Positions 47,891 through 55,062 of a DNA stretch of 60,019 nucleotides are shown here, piece by piece. Where the stretch lies: positions 17,869-77,887 of the forward strand of contig CADEGL010000013.1 of the NCBI GenBank assembly GCA_902826885.1, read 5' to 3'. Both the position numbers and the translations under genes were made by a program. The DNA is from an uncultured Alphaproteobacteria bacterium. Lineage in GTDB: Bacteria > Pseudomonadota > Alphaproteobacteria > CADEGL01. Within the stretch, counting starts at the first letter, position 1. Every line of letters starts with the position of its first letter. The notes beneath the pieces are model-generated. The model was not told where the DNA came from and ran no database searches. It saw nothing but the letters and a program-made list of their open reading frames with translations.

Positions 47891-49318
47891 TCAATCCGCC
47901 AGGCTGTCCGCGAACGCCGTGCGCAGCCGCTTTCGCAGTGCTTCCAAGCGGGCCGCCGCATAGGGTTCCGCCGGACCGCTGCCCCAGATGGGCTTTGGCC
48001 AGGCCCGGTCGGTGCGGTAGCGCGCCACGACGTGGACGTGAAGCTGCGAGACCATGTTGCCGAGCGCCGCCGTGTTCATCTTGTCGGGCGCGAACAAGGC
48101 CGCCATCACGCGCGACGCCAAGTCGATCTCGTCCGACAGACATGCGCGGTCGCGCGCCGATAATTCGTGAATCTCCCGGACACCCGCGCGTTGGGGCACC
48201 ATCACGAGCCACGGGAACGATGAATCCCGCGACAACAGAACACGGCACAGGCCGAGGCGGCAGATTTCGACCGTGTCGGCGGCAAGCTGCGGGTGAAGTT
48301 CGAAGCCCGTGCTGTTCGAAACCGCGCGACCGGCGCCCAACGTGCGTCGCGCCGAACGCCCGAGAATCCATCCTTCGACGCTGCGAATGGCGGGCGCTTC
48401 GGGCTCGCCTGTCTCGCGGCGGCCGAGCACGATGTTCAGCATACCGAAGACACCGACCGTGGCATCGAACGGATCTTCCCCCGCGGGCGCTTTGCCAAAC
48501 CCGTCCACGATCTGGCGCCGAAGCGCAGGCGAAATGCGCACGCCCGCTTTTCTGGCCCAGGCCAGCAGGATCGCGGCATTGGCGACCCTGTCCGCCTGGA
48601 CGCGCTTGCCGGAGTTTCCCGCCCCCGCACGGCGGCCGAAGCGCAGGCCGAGATGGCTATAAATCTCGCCTGGATAGGTCTCGGCCAGCACCACGCGCTT
48701 CGCGGCCAGCAAATCCTGAAGCGGCCCGTCGAACGGCCATAGCCCGATTTCGCGACGCCGGTCGCGCAAGGCCGGGGCGACCAGATCGCGCCAGCCCGCC
48801 AGGGCCGCCTTGCCCACCTGGTTGCCGCCCACTGTCCAAAAGATGGGGGCAGCCGCCGGCGGTCCGCGGTCGCAATGGCGCATCAGCTCGTCCCGGCTCG
48901 CCAGCCCGAGCCCAGCCAGAAGCTGCCCATAGGAGAAGTGCTGCCCGGACGGCGTCCGATCCGGATAGAAGGGCCGGTGGAGGCCGATCTCCTCCGGCTT
49001 GGCCGCGACACTATAGAAGTCGCGCCAAGCCCCCCGGCCGAACCCGGCCAGGGCGTCGATCATGTTGGTGATCCCGGCCTTGGCGGCATAGGCCCGGGGC
49101 AGACCGACCGGGAAGTCGAAGCCGAAGAAGACGCGGCCTTTCGGCCCGGCCTCGGCCAGAAGTCGCTCGATCAGATCGCCCGGTTCACCGACCAGACGCG
49201 GCGCATCGGCGACATAACGCCCGTCCGAACCTAGGCGGGCCACGACCATCCAGCGCTTGCGCGCATCGACGCTCCAATCCGCGTGCGCGACCAGATGGGG
49301 CAGCGCGGACTTCTTCAA
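47891..49318 (-). CDS. Fusion of an RNase H-fold DUF429-like domain with a HIT domain
   Basis: One continuous 475-residue frame. Residues 1-325 look like a DUF429-type domain: HADWSVDARKRW and FFGFDFPVGLP carry the acidic residues expected of an RNase H-like fold. Residues about 335-470 are a complete HIT protein: FELHPQLAADT, CRVLLSRDSSFPWLVMVPQR, NTAALGNMVSQLHVHVVARY with the HxHxx triad in QLHVHVV (first His is Gln). The HIT part has no internal start codon at its border. TTG 49318 overlaps the tartrate dehydrogenase stop. HIT enzymes cut nucleoside phosphate bonds; the joint role is unknown. Confidence 0.82.
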   Translation of the reverse strand: MKKSALPHLVAHADWSVDARKRWMVVARLGSDGRYVADAPRLVGEPGDLIERLLAEAGPKGRVFFGFDFPVGLPRAYAAKAGITNMIDALAGFGRGAWRDFYSVAAKPEEIGLHRPFYPDRTPSGQHFSYGQLLAGLGLASRDELMRHCDRGPPAAAPIFWTVGGNQVGKAALAGWRDLVAPALRDRRREIGLWPFDGPLQDLLAAKRVVLAETYPGEIYSHLGLRFGRRAGAGNSGKRVQADRVANAAILLAWARKAGVRISPALRRQIVDGFGKAPAGEDPFDATVGVFGMLNIVLGRRETGEPEAPAIRSVEGWILGRSARRTLGAGRAVSNSTGFELHPQLAADTVEICRLGLCRVLLSRDSSFPWLVMVPQRAGVREIHELSARDRACLSDEIDLASRVMAALFAPDKMNTAALGNMVSQLHVHVVARYRTDRAWPKPIWGSGPAEPYAAARLEALRKRLRTAFADSLAD

Positions 49319-50391
49319 GCGGTGCGCACCGCTTCGGCGATGGCCTTGCCCGCTTCAACCGTCGTGGCCTGGCCGCCCAGGTCGCGCGTGACCGGCCCGT
49401 CCGCCAGGGCTTGCTCGATCGCGCGTTCGACCGCCTGCGCCGCATCGGGATGGCCGAGATGTTCCAGCATCATGGCACCGGACCAGATCTGGCCGATGGG
49501 ATTGGCGATGCCCTTGCCCGCGATGTCTGGGGCCGAGCCGTGCACGGGCTCGAACATGGACGGGGTGGTGCCGTCGGGATTGATGTTACCGGACGGGGCG
49601 ATGCCGATGCCGCCGACCACCGCCGGTCCCAGGTCGGACAGGATGTCGCCGAACAGGTTGGAGCCGACCACCACGTCGAACCAGTCCGGATGCTGCACGA
49701 AATGCGCGGTCAGGATGTCGATGTGGTACTGGCTGGTCTTGATGCCGGGGTAATCCTTGGCCACCAGCGCGAAGCGCTCGTCCCAGTAAGGCATGGTGTG
49801 GATGATGCCGTTGGACTTGGTGGCCGAGGTGACGTGCTTCTTGGTCCGCTTGGCCGCCAGATCGAAGGCATAGCGCAGGATGCGATCGACGCCCTTCCTG
49901 GTGAAGATCGATTCCTGGACGACCATCTCCTCGTCCGTGCCGGCGTACAGGCGGCCGCCGATCTCGGAATACTCGCCCTCGACATTCTCGCGCACGACGA
50001 CGAAGTCGATGTCGCCTGGCTTGCGATCGGCCAAGGGCGACTTCACGCCCTTGAACAGGCGCACGGGGCGCAGATTGACGTATTGGCGCATGGCCCGGCG
50101 GATCGGGATCAAAAGGCCCCAGAGCGAGACATGGTCGGGCACGCCCGGCAGGCCGACGGCGCCGAGGAAAATGCCGTCGAAGCCGCTCAGCTGGTCCAGC
50201 CCGTCCACCGGCATCATGCGACCGTGCTTCTTGAAATAGGCACAGCTCCAATCGAGCGTCTTCCACTCGAACTCGACGCCGAACCGCGCGCCCGCGGCCT
50301 CGAGCACGCGCACGCCCTCGGGCACGACCTCCTGTCCGATGCCGTCGCCAGGGATGAGTGCGATGCGGTGCTTCTTCGCCGCCTTTGCCAT
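49315..50391 (-). CDS. Tartrate dehydrogenase/isopropylmalate dehydrogenase-family enzyme
   Basis: A 358-residue decarboxylating hydroxy-acid dehydrogenase: RIALIPGDGIGQEVVPEG, LRPVRLFKG, FVVVRENVEGEYS, and the metal-binding NLFGDILSDLGPAVVGGIGIAPSGN. The closest named type is tartrate dehydrogenase/D-malate dehydrogenase rather than LeuB, because of the WKTLDWSCAYF and LWGLLIPIRR segments. It oxidises (and can decarboxylate) tartrate or malate with NAD. It lies 42 nt after the SDR gene and overlaps the DUF429-HIT gene. Confidence 0.92.
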   Translation of the reverse strand: MAKAAKKHRIALIPGDGIGQEVVPEGVRVLEAAGARFGVEFEWKTLDWSCAYFKKHGRMMPVDGLDQLSGFDGIFLGAVGLPGVPDHVSLWGLLIPIRRAMRQYVNLRPVRLFKGVKSPLADRKPGDIDFVVVRENVEGEYSEIGGRLYAGTDEEMVVQESIFTRKGVDRILRYAFDLAAKRTKKHVTSATKSNGIIHTMPYWDERFALVAKDYPGIKTSQYHIDILTAHFVQHPDWFDVVVGSNLFGDILSDLGPAVVGGIGIAPSGNINPDGTTPSMFEPVHGSAPDIAGKGIANPIGQIWSGAMMLEHLGHPDAAQAVERAIEQALADGPVTRDLGGQATTVEAGKAIAEAVRTA

Positions 50392-50433
50392 GGATTCGTC
50401 TCGCTAGATTGGAGGAAACGCCGAAGGCCGGCG

Positions 50434-51192
50434 TCAGGTCATCGCCATGCCGCCGTTCACGCGCAGCGTGTGACCTGTGATGTAGGAGGCCTCGTCGGAG
50501 GCCAGGAAGACCATGGCGGATGCGATGTCGTCGGGCGTGCCGTAGCGCCCGAGCGGAATCATCTGCAGCGCCTTCTTGAGCCCCTTCTGATCCAACGTCG
50601 CGAACATCTCGGTCGCGATATAGCCCGGTGATACGGCGTTGATTGTGACGCCAGATGGCGCCGCCTCGACCGCGACCGCGCGCAGCATGGCCATGACCGC
50701 CGCCTTGGCCGCCGTGCAAGCCGACATCTTGTTGCTACCGCCGAAATCATAACGGTCGGCGATGATCGAACTGGCTGAAATCACCCGCCCCTTCTTCCGC
50801 TTCATCATGTGCGGCAAAGCCGCGCGGGTAACATAGAAGAACGGATCGAGATTGCTGTGGATCGCGCGCTTCCAGTCATCGTCGGTCGAATCGACGAAAT
50901 TACGCTCGATGATGATGCCGGCGTTGTTGATCAGGATATCCACATGCTTGAAGGACTTGAGCGTGGCCGAAATCAGCTTCTTCGCGCCCGCCGCGGTGCC
51001 CACGTCCGCTTGCACCACCACGGCCTTGCGGCCCAGCGCCTCGATCTCCTTGGCCACGGCCTTCGCCTTGGGCAGCGTGTTGCGGCAATTGACCACGATA
51101 TGCGCGCCCTCGCGCGCGAAGCGCAGCGCGATCTCGCGGCCGATACCGCGCGAGCTGCCCGTGACGATGGCCACCTTGTCCTTGAGCTTCAT
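50434..51192 (-). CDS. Short-chain dehydrogenase (FabG-like) with Cys at the catalytic Tyr position
   Basis: A 252-residue SDR with cofactor motif TGSSRGIG, NNAG and the Ser of VISASSI. At the catalytic site the usual YxxxK reads CTAAK: Cys159 (codon TGC, bases 50716-50718) replaces Tyr, while Lys163 is kept. The C-terminal VNGGMAMT is normal. If the base is right, classical oxidoreductase activity should be weak or absent. The neighbouring tartrate dehydrogenase and transporter-like genes are on the same strand and may form one operon. Confidence 0.88.
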   Translation of the reverse strand: MKLKDKVAIVTGSSRGIGREIALRFAREGAHIVVNCRNTLPKAKAVAKEIEALGRKAVVVQADVGTAAGAKKLISATLKSFKHVDILINNAGIIIERNFVDSTDDDWKRAIHSNLDPFFYVTRAALPHMMKRKKGRVISASSIIADRYDFGGSNKMSACTAAKAAVMAMLRAVAVEAAPSGVTINAVSPGYIATEMFATLDQKGLKKALQMIPLGRYGTPDDIASAMVFLASDEASYITGHTLRVNGGMAMT

Positions 51193-51256
51193 GTCGGTCT
51201 CCCCTGAACGGCGGGCATGTTAGCCCGGCTTCTTCCGGGGCGGCAATTCGCGAGGA

Positions 51257-52549
51257 CTAGAGCGCAAACAGCACGGCACAAGCGACGACCGACATGATCG
51301 CGCCCGCCGCGTCGCCGATCAGGCCGACAGCCAGGGCATGCCGCATCCGCCGGATGCCGACCGCGCCGAAATAGACCGCCAGGACATAAAAAGTGGTCTC
51401 GCTGGAGCCCTGGATCGTGCTGACCAAGTAGCCCAGATAGCTATCCGGTCCGATGGCCGGGTCTTGCAGCAGGGATGCCAGGTATCCGTATGCGCCCGAA
51501 CCCGAGAGGGAGCGCAGGATGGCCATGGACAAGGCTTCTGGCGGCAGGCCGAAGGCCTCGGTGAGGCGGCCGAGCGGCTGGATGAACAGGTCCATGGCGC
51601 CGCTGGTACGGAACATGCCGATCGCGACCAGGATGGCGACCAGATAGGGAATGATGCGAACCGCGACGTCGAAGGCGTCCTTGGCGCCTTCGATGAAGGC
51701 CTCGTAGACCGGAACGCCGCGCACCAGGCCGAACAGGACGAAAGCGGCCGCCACCACGGGTACGATCCACACCGTCATGGCCTTGCCGAACACCAGCATG
51801 GCCGGCACCAGCGCCAGCAGCACGCCAAAGGTCAGAATCGAAGCCCAGATGGGCGCCGCGCGCGTGTCGGTGAGGGTGGCGTCGAATGACGCCGCCGCCG
51901 GTTTCTCCACGGTCGCGGTCACGTTCGCGTCCGCGGCGCCGGGCACGACCGGGAACAGGCGTGCCAGCAGGATGGAAGCGGCAATGGCGATGATGGTCGC
52001 GCAGACGGTGGCGAAGATCGTGGTGGCGACGATGCCGGCGGGATCGGCGGAGCCGGCCGCCGCGCGCAATGCGATCACGGTCGTCGGCAGGATGGTGATG
52101 CTGGACGTATTGATGGCCAGGAACAGCACTTGCGCGTCGGTCGCCGTGCCCTTGCGCGGGTTGAGCGTGTCCAGCTCCTGCATCGCGCGGATACCGAAGG
52201 GCGTCGCCGCATTGCCAAGGCCCAATAAATTGGCGGAAAGATTGAGGATCATGGCGCCCATGGCCGGATGATCGGCGGGCACGCCGGGGAACAAGCGCAC
52301 CATCAACGGACGCAAGAGACGCGATAAAAGCCGCAGCGCACCGCCCGCTTCGATGACCTTCATCAGGCCGAGAAACAGCGCCATCACGCCGATCAATCCG
52401 ATCGACAGCGTCACCGCGTCGCCCGCCGCGGAGATCATGCCGCCAGCTAGCGCCTCCATCGGCGCCTTCCCTTCGCCGCTCCAAAGAATCTGCCGGATCG
52501 CTGCGGTCGCGAACGCGATCAGAATGAGCGCGACGAAGATGATGTTCAT
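51257..52549 (-). CDS. SpmA-SpmB-like nucleoside recognition membrane protein
   Basis: A 430-residue inner membrane protein that contains two Gate/nucleoside recognition domains: the first (about 40-190) with NLSANLLGLGNAATPFG (SpmA hallmark), the second (about 265-425) with SGSGAYGYLASLLQ and QGSSETTFYVLAVYFG (SpmB hallmark). In Bacillus these are two spore maturation proteins; a fused form is common in Gram-negative bacteria. It may transport or sense a small molecule. It begins a minus-strand run with the SDR, tartrate dehydrogenase and DUF429-HIT genes. Confidence 0.9.
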   Translation of the reverse strand: MNIIFVALILIAFATAAIRQILWSGEGKAPMEALAGGMISAAGDAVTLSIGLIGVMALFLGLMKVIEAGGALRLLSRLLRPLMVRLFPGVPADHPAMGAMILNLSANLLGLGNAATPFGIRAMQELDTLNPRKGTATDAQVLFLAINTSSITILPTTVIALRAAAGSADPAGIVATTIFATVCATIIAIAASILLARLFPVVPGAADANVTATVEKPAAASFDATLTDTRAAPIWASILTFGVLLALVPAMLVFGKAMTVWIVPVVAAAFVLFGLVRGVPVYEAFIEGAKDAFDVAVRIIPYLVAILVAIGMFRTSGAMDLFIQPLGRLTEAFGLPPEALSMAILRSLSGSGAYGYLASLLQDPAIGPDSYLGYLVSTIQGSSETTFYVLAVYFGAVGIRRMRHALAVGLIGDAAGAIMSVVACAVLFAL

Positions 52550-52618
52550 CCTGCGCTTCCCTTTGTTCGCGTGTGCATGTGCGCGTCGTGATACGCGTGA
52601 ATCATCATCGCGCGACGC

Positions 52619-52647
52619 AACGCGCGCGTTTGCGCGGCGCGTTTTTT
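52619..52647 (+). terminator. Orphan terminator-like hairpin
   Basis: AACGCGCGCG pairs with CGCGGCGCGTT around TTTG (one bulge) and is followed by TTTTTT at 52642-52647. It looks like a plus-strand terminator but no gene precedes it on that strand. Confidence 0.5.
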
Positions 52648-52686
52648 GTTTTCACGTCGTGTGTGGCGTCTGTCACGCTGTTCAAG

Positions 52687-52722
52687 AAATTTTCGAAACA
52701 TGCAACATTCATGTTGAAATTT
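52687..52722. promoter_or_regulatory. Palindrome in an AT-rich promoter region
   Basis: AACATG-7-CATGTT (52697-52715) is a perfect inverted repeat inside a longer imperfect one flanked by AAATTT on both sides. It lies at the left of an AT-rich stretch (52680-52760) that stands out from the GC-rich background and must hold the promoter of the lysine-rich mini-gene; TTGAAA at 52714-52719 is a possible -35. Confidence 0.5.
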
Positions 52723-52807
52723 ATCTTATTTTAGTTAATTTTCATTTTAACCCCATATCTTGTTCGTCGGCACAGGGGCCGCCGACTAGACCTTGATGGA
52801 GCCTAAA

Positions 52808-52885
52808 ATGGCAGCCAAGAAAAAGGCTAAGAAGCCCGCGAAGCGTAAGGCCGCGAAGAAGAAGACCGCGAAGAAGAAGATCTAA
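52808..52885 (+). CDS. 25-residue lysine-rich mini-protein
   Basis: ATG 52808 has GGAG six bases upstream; the product begins MAAKKKAKKPAKRK and consists almost only of Lys, Ala, Arg, Pro and Thr, ending KKKI and TAA. It resembles a single repeat block of histone H1-like C-terminal tails. It stands alone between an AT-rich promoter region with a palindrome and a very strong terminator, so it seems to be an independent, possibly highly expressed unit. It may bind nucleic acid. An in-frame ATG at 52796 would add four residues. Confidence 0.7.
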   Translation: MAAKKKAKKPAKRKAAKKKTAKKKI

Positions 52886-52898
52886 CACTTAGTTCCTT

Positions 52899-52936
52899 GC
52901 ATCGCCCGCCTTCGGAAGAAGGCGGGCGATGCTTGT
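52899..52936 (+). terminator. Strong intrinsic terminator with GNRA loop
   Basis: A perfect 15-bp stem, GCATCGCCCGCCTTC against its complement, closed by a GGAA tetraloop and followed by TTGT. It ends the lysine-rich mini-gene transcript. Confidence 0.85.
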
Positions 52937-53134
52937 AAATGGAATCGGAGTTCGAGCGTCCTCCTCCGGTTCTCTATCTCTCCCGAGCAACATCCTCCGG
53001 CATCACAGCGGCCTCCACGCGCGATGCCGTCCGCATTCCCGTCACGCGTTACGCAGCGCGGGTGCGAACGTGCGTACGCGTTCAGCGCTTAGGGATGAAA
53101 TCTCCACTCTATTCTCGCCTACGTTGTTCGCCGC
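52937..53134. other. Gap without recognisable gene
   Basis: About 200 bp between the mini-gene terminator and the promoter of the S24-type regulator. Short frames exist on both strands but lack ribosome binding sites and protein-like composition. Confidence 0.5.
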
Positions 53135-53151
53135 TATAGTCGTAAGACGAC
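53135..53151 (+). promoter_or_regulatory. -10 box and overlapping palindromic operator of the S24-type regulator
   Basis: TATAGT (53135-53140) is a good -10. GTCGT-AAG-ACGAC (53139-53151) is a perfect inverted repeat covering the expected start of transcription, 22 nt before the start codon. It suits self-repression by the downstream XRE-type protein. The -35 is weak. Confidence 0.6.
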
Positions 53152-53172
53152 CTTAACTGTCGGGACCCGCTC

Positions 53173-53814
53173 ATGAGCATCGGCCGGCGTATCGCGCACG
53201 CCCGTAAGGAAGCCGCTCTCAGCCAACAGGCTGTAGCGGACCGTTTCGCCATCTCCCGCGCGGCGGTGGCGCAGTGGGAAAGCGGCGATACCCATCCCGG
53301 CATGACGAAGCTGGAAGGCCTCGCGCAAGTGCTCGACGTACGACTGGAGTGGCTGGCTACCGGCAAGGGCGCCAAGCGGACGGGCGATACCGCTTCCTTT
53401 TCCGAGAACCAACGTACGGCGCCGCTCCTGTCTTGGGAGGCGTCGGCGGTCTGGCCGAGCCGCGCGAATCCGCTAGGTGGCGCGCCTCCGCCTCTCGTCA
53501 CGCAGGCGGAGACAGGCGCCCGTGTCTTTGCCCTGGCGATCGAGGACGAAAGCATGTCGCCGGAGTTCACGCCGGGGGACCATGTCATTGTAGACCCCGA
53601 CGTCATTCCTCAGGCCGGCGACTTCGTCGTGGCACGTTCCGCCGACGATGATGCGCCCGCCCTACGGCTCTATCGCGCGCTCGAACGCCACGATGGCGAA
53701 ATCGCGGAACTGGTGCCGCTCAACGCCGCATGGCCCACGCGCCAGATCGACCGGCGCCAACCGGGACGCCTGGTCGGCACGATGGTCGAGCACCGGCGCT
53801 ATCGCCGGTCCTGA
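53173..53814 (+). CDS. XRE-family repressor with S24 (LexA-like) peptidase domain
   Basis: A 213-residue regulator. The N-terminal helix-turn-helix (RIAHARKEAALSQQAVADRFAISRAAVAQWESG) is of the XRE type. The C-terminal S24 domain has the catalytic Ser127 in DESMSPEFTPGD, but the partner Lys expected 37-38 residues later reads ALRLYR, with Arg165. No clear Ala-Gly cleavage site is seen in the linker. It thus resembles LexA/CI-like repressors that may have lost self-cleavage. It lies alone, with an own palindrome upstream; no phage genes are near. Confidence 0.9.
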   Translation: MSIGRRIAHARKEAALSQQAVADRFAISRAAVAQWESGDTHPGMTKLEGLAQVLDVRLEWLATGKGAKRTGDTASFSENQRTAPLLSWEASAVWPSRANPLGGAPPPLVTQAETGARVFALAIEDESMSPEFTPGDHVIVDPDVIPQAGDFVVARSADDDAPALRLYRALERHDGEIAELVPLNAAWPTRQIDRRQPGRLVGTMVEHRRYRRS

Positions 53815-53816
53815 TC

Positions 53817-54386
53817 CTAGGCGCCAAACGCGCGCCACAGGGCGAGGATACCCAGCACGGCAAAAAGCGCCGCCGCGACGCGATGGATGATCTTGACCGG
53901 CAAGCGGTCGGCGAATTTCCGGCCCACCAGCACGGCCGGCACGTTGGCGATCATCATGCCCGCGGTCGTGCCGAGCACCACCGCCACCACATTCGGATAC
54001 TGCGCGGCCAGCGCCACGGTGGCGAACTGCGTCTTGTCGCCGATCTCAGCCACGAAGAACGTCAAAAGGGCCGCAAGGAACGGGCCGCGCCCATCGGCCC
54101 CCTTGGCCGCATCATCCGCTGAATCGGGGCGCAACAACCAGGCCGCCATGATCAGAAAGCCCGCGCCAAGCGCGGCATCGAGCCAAGGGCCAGCAAACAG
54201 ATCGCCGATCGAGGCGCCGGCTAAGCCGGCCAGCGCATGGTTGGCCAGAGTAGCGATCAAGATGCCTGCGAGCAGCGACCAGGGTCGAGCGGGGTATCTG
54301 GCCGCCAGCATCAAAGCCAAAAGCTGGGTGCGGTCACCGATCTCGGCGACCGCCACACCGGCGGTGGAAACAAGGAAAGCGTCCAT
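53817..54386 (-). CDS. UPF0016/GDT1-family manganese exporter
   Basis: A 189-residue inner membrane protein with six helices and the duplicated family motif: AEIGDRTQLLALMLA near the N-terminus and AEIGDKTQFATVALA in the second half, whose acidic residues bind the cation. The family (Gdt1, TMEM165, MneA/YebN-like roles) exports Mn(II). The ATG at 54386 is the first residue of the family; the frame extends upstream through the riboswitch leader. The manganese riboswitch just upstream supports the function strongly. It ends 2 nt from the convergent S24 regulator gene. Confidence 0.93.
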   Translation of the reverse strand: MDAFLVSTAGVAVAEIGDRTQLLALMLAARYPARPWSLLAGILIATLANHALAGLAGASIGDLFAGPWLDAALGAGFLIMAAWLLRPDSADDAAKGADGRGPFLAALLTFFVAEIGDKTQFATVALAAQYPNVVAVVLGTTAGMMIANVPAVLVGRKFADRLPVKIIHRVAAALFAVLGILALWRAFGA

Positions 54387-54427
54387 GGTGGCAGGCCTTT
54401 TGAGCCGAGCGGCGGATGGACCACGGC

Positions 54428-54470
54428 ATGGCCTCCCCTCCGCTCGACGTTCATCGCAGAGAGGCCACGC
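54428..54470 (-). promoter_or_regulatory. Expression-platform hairpin of the riboswitch
   Basis: Between aptamer and start codon, GTGGCCTC pairs with GAGGCCAT, enclosing a second short stem. There is no T-run, so control is more likely at translation or by Rho than by an intrinsic terminator. Confidence 0.5.
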
Positions 54471-54474
54471 CCAT

Positions 54475-54583
54475 GGTCTCGCCAAGGCCCGAAGGCTCCC
54501 ATGCGCCATGACGGCCGACGGCCGCCAAGTCTGTTGACGCATGGCCCGGTCGACGCCGGGCGGCTACTCCCCAAAGACGGAGG
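54475..54583 (-). ncRNA. yybP-ykoY manganese riboswitch aptamer
   Basis: Read on the minus strand, the leader of the UPF0016 gene contains CTTTGGGGAGTAGCC (GGGGAGTAG at 54564-54572) and, after a GC-rich hairpin (GCCCGG/CCGGGC), GCGTCAACA (CGTCAACA at 54532-54539), the two conserved Mn-binding loops of yybP-ykoY RNAs. The GGCGAGACC end motif lies at 54475-54483. About 90 nt of leader remain before the start codon, with a GTGGCCTC/GAGGCCAT stem as probable expression platform. This class turns on Mn export genes when Mn(II) is high. Confidence 0.92.
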
Positions 54584-54714
54584 TTTGATAGCCCTCGCGG
54601 CCGCGCGACGCAAGCCCGGCCGGATCTTATACCTATGCTTAATGGCAGGTCCGGACAGCCTGGCCGCGCCCTACCTTATTGATCTCCGGGGGAACTGTTC
54701 AGGAGGAGACGGCG

Positions 54715-54816
54715 ATGAAACGCCATGCTTCCGACCCGAGCCCGAGCCGGACCGCGGCCCTTTGGGCCTCCCTCTCCATCATGTTGCTGTCCCTGGCGTT
54801 CGCCGCGGCGATGTAG
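54715..54816 (+). CDS. 33-residue single-helix membrane peptide
   Basis: ATG 54715 follows GGAGGAG (54702-54708) with ideal spacing. The peptide has a charged start (MKRHASD) and a hydrophobic C-terminal helix (LWASLSIMLLSLAFAAAM) ending in TAG, and an intrinsic-type hairpin follows at once. It is divergent from the Mn riboswitch transcript. Small size, strong translation signals and a clean helix suggest a real small membrane protein; link to Mn export is speculative. Confidence 0.6.
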   Translation: MKRHASDPSPSRTAALWASLSIMLLSLAFAAAM

Positions 54817-54820
54817 ACGC

Positions 54821-54853
54821 GCGAATGCTCCGGTTTCTAGAACCGGAGTTCGC
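54821..54853 (+). terminator. Hairpin after the 33-residue peptide gene
   Basis: GCGAA-tg-CTCCGGTT-tctag-AACCGGAG-TTCGC forms a long stem 5 nt after the stop codon. The T-run is missing, so it may need Rho or serve as an RNA end. Confidence 0.6.
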
Positions 54854-54874
54854 CGCGTGTCTGCTTGGACAGGG

Positions 54875-54950
<76 letters not shown>

Positions 54951-55062
54951 GAGCCCGTGAATTCCATGCCGCTCGGGTGGCAGGGAGGCAGGCATATAGC
55001 ACCCGCCCTCCGGTTTGTGAACCCTCGCGATAGGCTTGGAAACAAGGCGGAAATCCAGCGCC

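Noticed and set aside
51224-51239. Terminator between spmAB and the SDR gene
   Set aside because: CCCGG/CCGGG forms only five pairs and lacks a T-run; the genes more likely share a transcript.
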